This document shows positions 42,235 to 54,437 of a stretch of DNA of 64,000 nucleotides, piece by piece. Within the stretch, counting starts at the first letter, position 1. Every line of letters begins with the position of its first letter. Source of the DNA: Amaricoccus sp. (GTDB lineage: Bacteria; Pseudomonadota; Alphaproteobacteria; Rhodobacterales; Rhodobacteraceae). Where the stretch lies: positions 38,201-102,200 of the forward strand of contig NZ_JAGOMQ010000013.1 of NCBI RefSeq assembly GCF_017993425.1, given 5' to 3'. Position numbers and translations under genes: made by a program. The notes under the pieces were generated by a model that ran no database searches, was not told where the DNA came from, and was given only the letters and a program-made list of their open reading frames with translations.

Positions 42235-44253
42235 ATGGCCAAGGACCCGCTCGTCATCTTCACCCCCTCGGGCAAGCGCGGCCATGTCGCGGCCGGGACG
42301 CCGGTGCTGGCCGCCGCCCGCCAGCTCGGCGTCGACCTGGACAGCGTCTGCGGCGGCCGCGGCATCTGCTCGAAGTGCCAGATCACCCCGTCCTTCGGCG
42401 AGTTCCCCAAGCACGGGCTGACCGTGGACGCGGACGCCCTCTCGCCGTGGAACGCGGTCGAGGAGCGCTACAAGTCCAAGCGCGGCCTCGCCGCCGGCCG
42501 CCGCCTCGGATGCCAGGCCCAGATCCTCGGCGACGTCGTCATCGACGTCCCCCCCGAGTCCCAGGTCCACAAGCAGGTCGTCCGCAAGCGCGCCGAGGCC
42601 CGCCGGATCGTCATGGACCCGGCCACCCGGCTCTACTTCGTCGAGGTGGCCGAGCCGGACATGCACGAGCCCTCCGGCGATCTCGAGCGGCTGGAGAAGG
42701 CGCTCCTCGACCAATGGGGCCTCGCCCACGTCAAGGGCGACCTGCGTACCCTGCAGATGCTCCAGCCCGCCCTGCGCAAGGGCGAGTGGAAGGTCACCTG
42801 CGCCGTCTTCCACGGCGACGGGACCGGCGAGGCCCGCATCCTCCACGTCTGGCCCGGCTTCTACGAGGGCTCGATCTACGGCCTCGCCATCGACCTCGGC
42901 TCGACGACGATCGCCGGCCATCTCTGCGACCTCGTCACCGGCGACGTCCTCGCCTCCGCCGGCCTGATGAACCCGCAGATCCGCTTCGGCGAGGACCTGA
43001 TGAGCCGGGTCAGCTACGCCATGCTGAACCCCGACGGCGCGGCGCAGATGACCCGCGCCGTCCGCGGGGCCCTCAACGACCTCGTCCGGCAGGCCGCCGC
43101 CGAGGCCGGGGTGGAGCGCGGGCTGGTCATGGAGGCGGTGATCGTCGGCAACCCGGTGATGCACCACCTGCTGCTCGGCATCGACCCGGTCGAGCTCGGC
43201 CAGGCCCCCTTCGCGCTGGCCACCGCCTCGGCGCTCACGCTCTGGGCCTCCGAGATCGACCTCGCGATGCACCCCGACGCCCGCATCTACGTGCTGCCCT
43301 GCATCGCCGGGCATGTCGGGGCCGATGCGGCGGCTGTGGCGCTCTCCGAGGGGCCGAACGTCTCGGACGAGCTGATGCTGATCGTCGACGTCGGCACCAA
43401 CGCCGAGATCCTGCTCGGCGACCGCCGCCGGGTGCTCGCCTGCTCCTCGCCGACCGGACCGGCCTTCGAGGGGGCGCAGATCAGCTCCGGCCAGCGCGCC
43501 GCGCCGGGGGCGATCGAGCGCGTCGAGATCGACCCCGTCACCCGCGAGCCGCGCTTCCGCGTCATCGGCTCGGACATCTGGTCCGACGAGCCCGGCTTCG
43601 CCGAGGCGACCGCGGCGACCGGGATCACCGGCATCTGCGGCTCCGGAATCATCGAGGTGATCGCCGAGATGCGCCTCGCCGGCCTCCTCGACGCCTCCGG
43701 CCTGATCGGCTCCGCCGAGGCGACCGGCTCCTCCCGCTGCGTGCCCGAGGGCCGCACCCACGCCTACCTGCTCCACGACGGCTCGGCGGCGGGCGGCCCG
43801 CGGATCCTCGTCACCCAGGGCGACGTGCGCGCCATCCAGCTCGCCAAGTCCGCCCTCTATGCGGGCGCGCGACTGCTGATGGACAGCCTCGGGGTCGATG
43901 CGGTCGACCGCATCGTGCTGGCCGGGGCGTTCGGCGCGCATATCTCGCCGCGCCACGCCATGGTGCTCGGCATGATCCCCGACTGCGACCTCGCCAAGGT
44001 CACCTCCGCCGGCAACGCCGCCGGCACCGGGGCGCGGATCGCGCTCCTCAACGCCGCCGCCCGCCGCGAGGTCGAGGCGCTGGTCACCCGCATCCACAAG
44101 GTCGAGACCGCGATCGAGCCGCGCTTCCAGGAGCACTTCGTCGCCGCGAACGCCATCCCGCACGCGACCGACGCCTTCCCCCACCTGCCGCCGCTGCCGG
44201 AGGTCGCCTTCGGCGCCGCCGGCGCCGAAGGTCGGCGGCGCCGCCGCGGGTGA
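42235..44253 (+). CDS. [2Fe-2S]/ASKHA corrinoid-activating ATPase family protein
   Basis: A 672-residue protein with an N-terminal plant-type [2Fe-2S] ferredoxin domain (Cys39, Cys45 and Cys48 in VCGGRGICSKC, Cys93 in RLGCQAQ), a linker and a C-terminal ASKHA ATPase domain (DUF4445 type: YGLAIDLGSTTIAGHLCDL, MLIVDVGTNAEILLGD, ITGICGSGIIEV, LAGAFGAHISPRHAMVLG). Related proteins (RamA, RACo) reductively activate corrinoid proteins of methyltransferase systems. In Rhodobacterales the homologue is often near trimethylamine-type methyltransferases, which are absent here. The C-terminal 40 residues are low-complexity. Confidence 0.88.
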   Translation: MAKDPLVIFTPSGKRGHVAAGTPVLAAARQLGVDLDSVCGGRGICSKCQITPSFGEFPKHGLTVDADALSPWNAVEERYKSKRGLAAGRRLGCQAQILGDVVIDVPPESQVHKQVVRKRAEARRIVMDPATRLYFVEVAEPDMHEPSGDLERLEKALLDQWGLAHVKGDLRTLQMLQPALRKGEWKVTCAVFHGDGTGEARILHVWPGFYEGSIYGLAIDLGSTTIAGHLCDLVTGDVLASAGLMNPQIRFGEDLMSRVSYAMLNPDGAAQMTRAVRGALNDLVRQAAAEAGVERGLVMEAVIVGNPVMHHLLLGIDPVELGQAPFALATASALTLWASEIDLAMHPDARIYVLPCIAGHVGADAAAVALSEGPNVSDELMLIVDVGTNAEILLGDRRRVLACSSPTGPAFEGAQISSGQRAAPGAIERVEIDPVTREPRFRVIGSDIWSDEPGFAEATAATGITGICGSGIIEVIAEMRLAGLLDASGLIGSAEATGSSRCVPEGRTHAYLLHDGSAAGGPRILVTQGDVRAIQLAKSALYAGARLLMDSLGVDAVDRIVLAGAFGAHISPRHAMVLGMIPDCDLAKVTSAGNAAGTGARIALLNAAARREVEALVTRIHKVETAIEPRFQEHFVAANAIPHATDAFPHLPPLPEVAFGAAGAEGRRRRRG

Positions 44254-44392
44254 CGGCCGCTATGGCGCAGGGGAGCGCGCCTCGCACGCGAAGGCGTCAT
44301 TCGCCCGTATCCAATGCAGCTTGCAACCGCGCAGGAGCTTGCGCCCGAACCCTGGGTCCGCCCCGAAGAGCCGCCTCCGACGGTCCGCTGCC

Positions 44393-45106
44393 CTACGGCA
44401 GCTTCGCCGCCGCGACGACGGGGCCGAGGCGGTCGCGCTGGACGATGACGGCGACCGGCTCGGGGCCGGGCGTCGGCAGGTCGAGCTCGATCGGCGTCAC
44501 CCCGTCCCAGCGCCCGACCGAGGTCCAGTCGGTGACCACGTTGGCGTAGTCGATGTCGTAGCCGGCGTTCTCGCCATGCTCGATCGCCACGTTCGCCTCG
44601 TCGATGTAGCGCACCAGATAGACCTCGGACGGCCCCACCCCGACCGGATTCGCCGCGGTGATCCGCACGTCGAGCCGCTCGCCTTCGCGGGTCAGGTCGA
44701 CCTTCGCCTCGGCGGGGCGCGCCCGGTGCTCGGCGATCAGCGCCGCGACCCGGTCGGCGTCGGCCCCGCCCACCCGGTCCGCGCCCTGCACGATCATCTG
44801 CGGCGTGTAGAGCGACCGCTTGCCCGCCGCCCGCGCATAGGCGCGCTGGCGCAGGCTGTGCGCGGTCTGGCCGAAGCTGTCCTTCCAGCCGAGATAGTCC
44901 CAGTAGTCGACGTGCAGCGCCAGCGCCACCACGTCCGGCCACTGCGCCAGCTCGGCGAGGATCGCGTCGGCCGGCGGGCAGGCCGAGCAACCCTGGCTGG
45001 TGTAGAGCTCGACGACGACGGGCGTCTCCTGCGCAACCGTCGCCGCGGGGACGAGCGCCGGGGCGGCGAGCGCCGTAACGACCAGAACAGGCTGGAAAAT
45101 TCGCAT
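44393..45106 (-). CDS. DUF1223 secreted thioredoxin-like protein
   Basis: A 237-residue exported protein: signal peptide (1-25), then VVVELYTSQGCSACPPADAI with a thioredoxin-like CxxC pair, LHVDYWDYLGWKDSF and YTPQMIVQGADRVGG, the signature order of DUF1223. It is probably a periplasmic thiol-disulfide protein; the substrate is unknown. No operon partner. Confidence 0.85.
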   Translation of the reverse strand: MRIFQPVLVVTALAAPALVPAATVAQETPVVVELYTSQGCSACPPADAILAELAQWPDVVALALHVDYWDYLGWKDSFGQTAHSLRQRAYARAAGKRSLYTPQMIVQGADRVGGADADRVAALIAEHRARPAEAKVDLTREGERLDVRITAANPVGVGPSEVYLVRYIDEANVAIEHGENAGYDIDYANVVTDWTSVGRWDGVTPIELDLPTPGPEPVAVIVQRDRLGPVVAAAKLP

Positions 45107-45212
45107 CGTTCCCCCGGGCGGCGACGGCCACAGGACTATCGCCGCGCGCCCGCCGGCGCCAGTCAAGCCTTCGCGAGGAATTCCGCGCGCGCCGGCGGGC
45201 GGGGCCGACCGC

Positions 45213-45509
45213 TCAGCGCAGCTCGAGCACCACGTCGCCGGAGACCGGATCGGTGAGGCCGAGCCCGCCGCCGAGATCCTCCAGCATGTCGCGGAAGGTG
45301 TCCAGCATCCCGATCATCTCCGGCCGGGCGGCCGCCAGACGGTCCATGTCGTCCCACTCCCCGACGAGGCAGAAGGTCTGCTCACCGGTCCGCACCATCC
45401 GGGCATGGCGCATCCCGTCGAGCTTCGGGTTCATGCGCCGGTGCGCCTCGACGAAGTCGCCCTCCCGCCCGGGCTTCACGCGGAAACGCACGATGTTCAT
45501 CGCTGTCAT
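45213..45509 (-). CDS. Antibiotic-biosynthesis-monooxygenase-fold small protein
   Basis: A 98-residue dimeric alpha-beta barrel (ABM-type) protein: MNIVRFRVKPGREGDFVEAH, then QTFCLVGEWDDMDRLAAARP and DTFRDMLEDLGGGLGLTDP. Such proteins include heme-degrading and quinol monooxygenases, but most small ones have no known reaction. The ATG at 45509 (MTAMNIV) or 45500 could be used. It stands alone on the minus strand. Confidence 0.78.
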   Translation of the reverse strand: MTAMNIVRFRVKPGREGDFVEAHRRMNPKLDGMRHARMVRTGEQTFCLVGEWDDMDRLAAARPEMIGMLDTFRDMLEDLGGGLGLTDPVSGDVVLELR

Positions 45510-45767
45510 GGTCTGACCTCCCCGGCCGTGCGGCGGCGGCGTCCGGTCGAAGCGAGGCGGGCGGCGCGGTGACGCATGGCCTTGCCGAGGGCGTCGGCAG
45601 CCACCCCGCGCGGGAGCGTCCGGGCCGACGCCCGGAAACCCGGCCCACCCCGAATGCGGCGCGGGGGCGGCGACGATCATACGCCCGCGCGCCGCTCCCG
45701 TCACCGGCTTCCGCCGCCGATCCCGCCCCGTGCGCGCCTCCCCCCGGACGGGCCGGGGAGCGCGCGG

Positions 45768-48524
<2,757 letters not shown>

Positions 48525-48756
48525 CTGGCCTCCCGGGGCGAGTCTTGGGGCTGGGGAACGTCTCCCTTCCTATGCCGCAACGGCGAGAAGCCCGCAAGGC
48601 TTCCGCGAGCAAAACGCATACCATGGCATACAAAAAAATCGACTTGCGGGGGACGCCCGGATCTCGACGGGCGCCGGGACATGTCGGCGGCCCCCGCCCG
48701 GGCCTTGCGGCGCGGCGGAATCCGGCGGAACGGGGCTCCGGAGGCGCAGCCGCGTT

Positions 48757-49377
48757 TCAGGTCGCGGCGGAAGCGGGCGCGTTGCGACGGCGGCGCCGGA
48801 CAGGGCCCGAAGCTCCCAGTCCCCCCAGGGCTCCGAGGCCGCCGAGCAGCAGCAGGGCCGCCGGCGGCAGCGGCACCGGCACGGCCTTGAGATCGTACAT
48901 CGCCGCGCCGTTGAACGACGCCTGGCATTGGTCGTCGAACGAATCCAGCTCGCAGGCGCCCCGCGGCGAGTAGAGCCCGCCGGCGGAGAAAGGGTCGCCG
49001 AAAAGCTCGAACGTCGGGCCGAGGTCGGGGAAGCTGTTCGACCGGCTGCCCTGAAGGAAGAAGATCGTCGGGCCGCCGGGGACCACCTCCCAGACGCCGC
49101 CAAAGCTGAAGTAGGGGGTGTTGGCGCGCGTGAAGACCTGGTCCGCCATACGGACGTCGAAGTCGACCAGCGCCTCGACGCCAAACCCGTCGTCCGGATC
49201 GAAGCCGGCAGTGTCGACGGTGACCCGTCCCGTGGCCGGGCTGCCGTCGTCGACGCCGCCGTCCGCGCAGTTCTGCACGCAGGCGCCCGCGAAGGAATAG
49301 GTGACCGTCGCGGCCGCGACGGGCGCCGCCGCGGCGGTCGCCAAGACAGTCCCGACGAAAAGCGTCAATCCGCGCAT
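48757..49377 (-). CDS. VPLPA-CTERM-type exported protein
   Basis: A 206-residue secreted protein with a signal peptide (1-22) and a C-terminal sorting signal: VPVPLPPAALLLLGGLGALG followed by a hydrophobic end and RRRRR cluster, the VPLPA variant of PEP-CTERM tags that are processed by exosortase-like enzymes. The middle is a beta-rich domain with Cys pairs (CVQNC, CELDSFDDQC). Function is unknown; surface or matrix roles are usual for tagged proteins. No exosortase gene lies in the window. Confidence 0.85.
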   Translation of the reverse strand: MRGLTLFVGTVLATAAAAPVAAATVTYSFAGACVQNCADGGVDDGSPATGRVTVDTAGFDPDDGFGVEALVDFDVRMADQVFTRANTPYFSFGGVWEVVPGGPTIFFLQGSRSNSFPDLGPTFELFGDPFSAGGLYSPRGACELDSFDDQCQASFNGAAMYDLKAVPVPLPPAALLLLGGLGALGGLGASGPVRRRRRNAPASAAT

Positions 49378-49509
49378 CTCACGCTCCCGTTGCCCATGGC
49401 GTCATCTTTGCGGCACGCCCCACGCTGTCAAGCTCGCGCCCGCCCGGCGGCGGGGTGCGGCGGGGCGGGGCCGCTTCCCCGTGTCGGCCGCATCGGCTAT
49501 GCCCGCGCC

Positions 49510-50157
49510 ATGGGCCTCGCCGTCACAGATCTCGCCTGCCGGCGCGCCGGGCGTCGCGTGCTCGACGGCGTCGGGCTCACGCTCGCCGACGGCGGGACGC
49601 TGGCGCTGCGCGGGCCGAACGGCGCGGGCAAGTCGACGCTCCTGCGCGCCCTCGCCGGGCTGCTGCCGCCCGAGCGCGGCGGCGCGACGCTCGACGGCCT
49701 CGCCCTCGGCGCCGATCCGGACGGCTGGGCCGAGCGCGTCGCCTATGCCGGGCACCTCGACGCGGTGAAGGCGGCGCTGACCGTCGCCGAGAACCTGCGC
49801 TTCTGGGCCGCCGTCCTCGGCGCGCCGCCGCAGGCGGTCGCGGCCGCGCTCGACGCCTTCGACCTCGGCCCCATCGCGCCCCGCCTCGCCGGTTCCTGCT
49901 CGGCCGGCCAGCGCCGCCGCCTCGGCCTCGCCCGGCTGGCGCTGGCGCCGCGCCGGCTGTGGCTCCTCGACGAGCCCAGCGTCTCGCTCGACGCCGAGGC
50001 GACCGCCCGCCTCACCGACCTCCTCCGCGCCCACGCCGCCGGCGGCGGCATGGCGGTGATCGCCACCCACGTCGCGCTCGGCGTCGAGGCCGCCGAGCTC
50101 CGCCTCGCGCCCCCCGCCGCGGCCACGGCCGCCGCGGCCGACCCGTTCCTCGCATGA
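49510..50157 (+). CDS. ccmA: Heme exporter ATPase CcmA
   Basis: A 215-residue ABC ATPase of the CcmABCD cytochrome c maturation system, which drives release of heme from CcmE. Walker A is [14 protein letters not shown], the signature is SCSAGQRRRLGLARL (the CcmA-type SAGQ), Walker B is LWLLDEPSVSLD and the H-loop is IATHVALG. The last codons (ADPFLA) overlap an ATGA that begins the first of three degenerate ccmB-like starts. Confidence 0.94.
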   Translation: MGLAVTDLACRRAGRRVLDGVGLTLADGGTLALRGPNGAGKSTLLRALAGLLPPERGGATLDGLALGADPDGWAERVAYAGHLDAVKAALTVAENLRFWAAVLGAPPQAVAAALDAFDLGPIAPRLAGSCSAGQRRRLGLARLALAPRRLWLLDEPSVSLDAEATARLTDLLRAHAAGGGMAVIATHVALGVEAAELRLAPPAAATAAAADPFLA

Positions 50158-50400
50158 GGACCGCCCGCGCCATCCACATGCGCGAGCCCGGCCTCGCGCT
50201 CCGCTCGTGCGGGAGACTCCGGCTCGCGCCCCCCCGCCGCGGTCACCGCCGCCGCGGCCGAACCCTTCCTCGCATGAGGGCCGCCCGCGCCATCCTCATG
50301 CGCGAGCCCGGCCTCGCGCTCCGCTCGTGCGGGAGACCCGGCCTCGCGCCCCCCGCCCCGGCCGACCGCTTCCGCGCATGAGGGCCGCCCGCGCCATCCT
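50098..50400 (+). repeat. Tandem triplication of the ccmA/ccmB junction
   Basis: Three copies of the ccmA end plus ccmB start, with ATG codons at 50154, 50274 and 50378. Each copy carries CTCGCGCCCCCCGC, then GCATGAGG(G/A)CCGCCCGCGCC, then GCGAG(C/T)(C/T)CGGCCTCGCGCTCCGCTC. Spacings are 120 and 104 bp, so the last unit lost 16 bp. The frame from 50154 gives a 75-residue Arg-rich peptide ending just at the true ccmB start; it is not a real gene. Confidence 0.88.
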
Positions 50401-51043
50401 CGCGCGCGAGCTCGGCCTCGCGCTCCGCTCCGGCGGCGGCGCCGGGCTCGGCCTCGCCTTCTTCCTGATCGTGGTGCTGCTCGCGCCCCTCGGCGTCGGG
50501 CCGGAGCCGCGGGCGCTCGCCGGCCTCGCGCCCGGCATCCTCTGGATCGCCGCGCTCCTCGCCTGCCTGCTCTCGCTCGACCGGCTGTTCCAGGCCGACG
50601 CCGAGGACGGCAGCCTCGACGCCCTCGCGCTGGCCCCCCTGCCGCTCGAGGCGGTCGTCGCGCTCAAGGCCCTCGCCCACTGGCTGACCACCGGCCTGCC
50701 GCTCGCCGCCGCCGCGCCGCTCCTCGGGGTGGCGCTGCACCTGCCCGCGGCCGCGCAGCCCTGGCTCGTCGCCGGCCTCGCCGCGGGAACGCCGGCGCTA
50801 AGCTTCCTCGGCGCGATCGGCGCCGCGGTGACCGTCGGCGTCCGCCGCGGCGGGCTCCTGCTCTCGGTGCTGGTGCTGCCGCTCTACCTGCCGACGCTGA
50901 TCTTCGGCGCCCGCGCCGTCGCCGACGCCGCTGCGGGCGAGGACCCGACGCCCGCCTTCCTGCTCCTCGCCGGCGTCACGCTCGGCGTGCTCGCCGCCGC
51001 TCCCTTCGCGGCGGCCGCGGCGATCCGGGCCAACCTGCGCTGA
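50378..51043 (+). CDS. ccmB: Heme exporter permease CcmB
   Basis: A 221-residue six-helix membrane protein, the permease partner of CcmA. It starts MRAARAILARELGLALRSGG, has FFLIVVLLAPLGVGPEP, LLSLDRLFQADAEDGSLD and ALKALAHWLTTGLPL, and ends AAAAAIRANLR, all typical of CcmB with the usual length of about 220. The ATG at 50378 is the third of three repeated starts; the first two lead into frameshifted sequence. ccmC and ccmD are not downstream; a minus-strand gene follows. Confidence 0.94.
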   Translation: MRAARAILARELGLALRSGGGAGLGLAFFLIVVLLAPLGVGPEPRALAGLAPGILWIAALLACLLSLDRLFQADAEDGSLDALALAPLPLEAVVALKALAHWLTTGLPLAAAAPLLGVALHLPAAAQPWLVAGLAAGTPALSFLGAIGAAVTVGVRRGGLLLSVLVLPLYLPTLIFGARAVADAAAGEDPTPAFLLLAGVTLGVLAAAPFAAAAAIRANLR

Positions 51044-51047
51044 CGCG

Positions 51048-51413
51048 CTACTCCGCGAGCGCGAGCCGCAGCGCCGTCTCCCCCGCGACCGTCAGCGCGC
51101 CGCCTTCGCGCGCGAAGACGTAGCGCGTCGCCGGATAGCCCGGCAGCGCGAAGGCCACCCGGTCGCCGTCCCCCAGCGCCATCGCGATCCGCAAGGCATG
51201 GCCCCCACGGCCGGCCTTGGGCGCGAAGGTCGCCACCACCTCCATCGACCCGGGCGCCCCCTCCGGCGCCGCGCCGTAGTAGGCGACCATGTCGAGCGGC
51301 CCCTCGTGCAGCGACGCCGCCACCCCGGGCGCCGCGACGGAGACCTCCTCCGCCATGCCGGGGGCCGCGAAGCCGAGGACGACCGCGGCGGCGGCCGACA
51401 GGATACGATACAT
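51048..51413 (-). CDS. Small exported protein of unknown function
   Basis: A 121-residue protein with a clear signal peptide (MYRILSAAAAVVLGFAAPGMA, cleavage near residue 21) and a mature beta-rich part. I do not recognise a family. It converges on ccmB with only four bases between the stops and may share a transcript end with it. Expressed alone on the minus strand; the 291 bp upstream to cphA show no gene. Confidence 0.6.
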   Translation of the reverse strand: MYRILSAAAAVVLGFAAPGMAEEVSVAAPGVAASLHEGPLDMVAYYGAAPEGAPGSMEVVATFAPKAGRGGHALRIAMALGDGDRVAFALPGYPATRYVFAREGGALTVAGETALRLALAE

Positions 51414-51704
51414 GCTGACACCTCTTACTCTCTCGTCGGGCCGCCCGCGGCGTCCCCGGCAAGAACAGGCTGATCGCATCCGATCAATTTCGCAAGCGCA
51501 ACATGACCGCGAGCGGCCCGCTCCGGTCATACCCGTCATGCCTCCACCGGGAACCGTCGTAAAATCAAAGCACTACCCGCCACCCCTCCCGAACGCCGGT
51601 CCAAACGGCGCCCCAGCGCATACTGCACTTGCGCACAACTCCCGCCTTTCCGACCGTCCCGCGCCGCGCTAGGACTCGCGCAGGAACCACGGGGGAGCTG
51701 GCCA

Positions 51705-54437
51705 ATGGAGATCGTCTCGACCGCCGTCTACGTGGGGCCGAACGTCTACGCCAAGGCGCCGCTGATCCGGCTCACCGTCGACCTGCACCGCCGCGCCGAC
51801 CTGCCGGTCTCCGAGGTCGCCGACCGCGTGCTGCCGCCCCTCCTCGACGCGCTGCCCGGCCTCGCCACGGCGCGCACCGAGACCGGCGCGTCGCTCCTCG
51901 ACCGCCTCAAATCCCCCGACGCCCGCCTCGGCGAGTTGATGGCGCATCTCGCGCTCGCGCTGATGAACCACGCCGGCGCCCCGGCGGAGCGCGCCTTCAC
52001 CCGCCCGGCCGCCCATCCCGACGAGGTCGAGGTCCTCTACGGCTACGAATCCGAGGAGGTCGGCATCGAGGCCGGCGAGGTCGCCCGCGCCATCCTGCTC
52101 GACCTCATCGACCCGCGCGACGACGCCACGCCGCTCGACGAGGCCATCGCCGACTTCGACGACTACGCCGGCCGCCGCGCCCTCGGCCCCACCGCCCTCG
52201 CCCTCGTCCACGCCGCCGAGGCCCGCGACATCCCCTGGGCGCGGCTCAACGACGCCAGCATGATCCAGCTCGGCCAGGGCCGCTGGCAGACCCGCATCGA
52301 GGCGGCGCTGACCGGGCGCACCTCCCACATCGCCGTCGAGATCGCCTCCGACAAGGAGCTCTGCTCCCGCCTCCTCTCCGACCTCGGCCTGCCGGTGCCG
52401 CGGCAGCGCTACGTCCGCTCGCCCGAGGACGCCATCCGCGCCGCGAGCCGCATCGGCTATCCGGTGGTGGTCAAGCCCGTCGACGGCAACCACGGCCGCG
52501 GCGTCGCGGTGAACCTCGAGACCGACGAGGCCGTCGCCGAGGCCTTCGACGTCGCCGAGGCCGAGGGCTCCGGCGTCGTGGTCGAGAGCATGATCCGCGG
52601 CGACGACCACCGCCTGCTCGTCATCGGCGGCAAGCTGGTCGCCGCCGCCCGCCGGATGCCCGGCCATGTCCGCGGCGACGGCCGCTCCACCATCGCCGAG
52701 CTGGTCGAGGAGGTGAACCGCGACCCCCGCCGCGGCGCCGGCCACGAGAACGTGCTGACCCGGCTGGAGATGGACGCCGTCGCCGGGAAGCTCCTCGCCG
52801 AGCGCGGCCTCGACGCCGCCTCCGTCCCCCCGGCCGGCGAGATCGTCTACCTGCGCAAGACCGCCAACCTCTCCACCGGCGGCACCGCCATCGACGTCAC
52901 CGACGTCATCCACCCCGACAACCGCCTGATGGCCGAGCGCGCCATCCGCGCCGTCGGCCTCGACATCGGCGGGGTCGATTTCCTGACCACCGACATCACC
53001 CAGAGCTGGCGCGACACCGGCGGCGCGATCTGCGAGATCAACGCCGGCCCGGGGATGCGCATGCACATCGCCCCCTCCGAGGGCAAGGGCCGCGACGTCG
53101 GCGGCGCGGTGATCGACATGCTCTATCCCGGCGGCGCCCCTGCCCGCGTGCCGATCGCGGCGCTCACCGGGACCAACGGCAAGACCACCACCGCGCGGAT
53201 GCTCGCGCATGTCCTCAAGATGGCCGGCCACGTCGTCGGCCAGACCTCCACCGACGCGGTGATGATCGACGGCAACGTCACGGTGAAGGGCGACATGACC
53301 GGCCCCGCCTCGGCCCGCATGGTGCTGCGCGACCCGACCATCGACATCGCGGTGATCGAGACCGCCCGCGGCGGCATCGTCCGCGCCGGGCTCGGCTACG
53401 ATTTCTGCGACGTCGGCGCCGTCCTCAACGTCACCTCCGACCATCTCGGCCTCGGCGGCGTCGACACCATCGCGCAGCTCGCCGAGGTCAAGCGCCTCGT
53501 CGTCGAGGTGGCGAAGGACACCGCCGTCCTCTCCGCCGACAACCTCGAGACGCTGAAGATGGCGGCCTTCACCCCGGCGCGGCGGGTGTGCTGGGTGACC
53601 CTGAACCCCGACCACCCGCTGGTGCGCGAGCACATCCGCCTCGGCCAGCCCGCCGTCGTGCTGGAGAAGGGCGCGAACGGCGAGCAGATCGTCATCTACG
53701 ACAACGCCGCGCAGATCCCGCTGATCTGGACCCACCTGATCCCGGCGACGCTGGAGGGCAAGGCGCTCCACAACGTCGAGAACGCCATGTTCACCGCCGC
53801 GATGGCCTATGCGCTGGGGAAATCGCTCGACCAGATCCGCAACGGCCTCCGCACCTTCGACAACACCTTCTACCAGTCGCCCGGCCGGATGAACGTCTTC
53901 GACGAGCACGGCTTCCGGGTGATCCTCGACTACGGCCACAACGAGGCCGCGGTCGGGGCCATGGTCGACCTCGTCGAGCGGCTGAACCCGCTCGGCAAGC
54001 GCATCGTCTGCGTGACCTGCCCCGGCGACCGCCGCGACGAGGACGTCCGCGCCATCGCCGCCAAGGTCGCCGGCCACTTCGACGCCTACATCACCCACAG
54101 CGACGACGACCCGCGCGGCCGCGCGCCCGGCGAGGTGCCCGAGATGATCCGCGCCGAGCTGATCGCCCTCGGCGTCGCGCCGGAGGCGATCGCCATCTCC
54201 GCGAGCGAGACCGACTCGGTGCAGGCGGCCCTGGAGATGGCGCGTCCGAACGACCTCGTGCTGGTGTTCTGCGAGGCGATCACCGCGACCTGGAAGCAGA
54301 TCATCTACTTCCACCCCGCCGAGGCCCCGGCCCCGCCCGCCCCCGAGAGCCGCGTCGCCGCCGCCGGCTTCGAGGTGCCCGAAGGCTTCGAGCTCGTCAG
54401 CGACGTCCGCGGCGTCCGCATCGCCCCGGTCGCCTGA
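51705..54437 (+). CDS. cphA: Cyanophycin synthetase CphA
   Basis: A 910-residue CphA1-type enzyme, which polymerises aspartate and arginine into the storage polymer cyanophycin without ribosomes. The N-terminal domain (1-220) is followed by an ATP-grasp domain (about 225-480, with GYPVVVKPVDGNHGRGVAVN and CEINAGPGMRMH) that adds aspartate, and a Mur-ligase-like domain (about 485-870, P-loop LTGTNGKTTTARM, then DYGHNEAAV) that adds arginine. Both active sites look intact. The breakdown gene lies 795 bp downstream with its own promoter region. Cyanophycin would serve as nitrogen, carbon and energy reserve. Confidence 0.96.
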   Translation: MEIVSTAVYVGPNVYAKAPLIRLTVDLHRRADLPVSEVADRVLPPLLDALPGLATARTETGASLLDRLKSPDARLGELMAHLALALMNHAGAPAERAFTRPAAHPDEVEVLYGYESEEVGIEAGEVARAILLDLIDPRDDATPLDEAIADFDDYAGRRALGPTALALVHAAEARDIPWARLNDASMIQLGQGRWQTRIEAALTGRTSHIAVEIASDKELCSRLLSDLGLPVPRQRYVRSPEDAIRAASRIGYPVVVKPVDGNHGRGVAVNLETDEAVAEAFDVAEAEGSGVVVESMIRGDDHRLLVIGGKLVAAARRMPGHVRGDGRSTIAELVEEVNRDPRRGAGHENVLTRLEMDAVAGKLLAERGLDAASVPPAGEIVYLRKTANLSTGGTAIDVTDVIHPDNRLMAERAIRAVGLDIGGVDFLTTDITQSWRDTGGAICEINAGPGMRMHIAPSEGKGRDVGGAVIDMLYPGGAPARVPIAALTGTNGKTTTARMLAHVLKMAGHVVGQTSTDAVMIDGNVTVKGDMTGPASARMVLRDPTIDIAVIETARGGIVRAGLGYDFCDVGAVLNVTSDHLGLGGVDTIAQLAEVKRLVVEVAKDTAVLSADNLETLKMAAFTPARRVCWVTLNPDHPLVREHIRLGQPAVVLEKGANGEQIVIYDNAAQIPLIWTHLIPATLEGKALHNVENAMFTAAMAYALGKSLDQIRNGLRTFDNTFYQSPGRMNVFDEHGFRVILDYGHNEAAVGAMVDLVERLNPLGKRIVCVTCPGDRRDEDVRAIAAKVAGHFDAYITHSDDDPRGRAPGEVPEMIRAELIALGVAPEAIAISASETDSVQAALEMARPNDLVLVFCEAITATWKQIIYFHPAEAPAPPAPESRVAAAGFEVPEGFELVSDVRGVRIAPVA

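Noticed and set aside
50154..50381. Arginine-rich 75-residue gene between ccmA and ccmB
   Set aside because: Its sequence is a frameshifted copy of the ccmA end and ccmB start within the tandem triplication.
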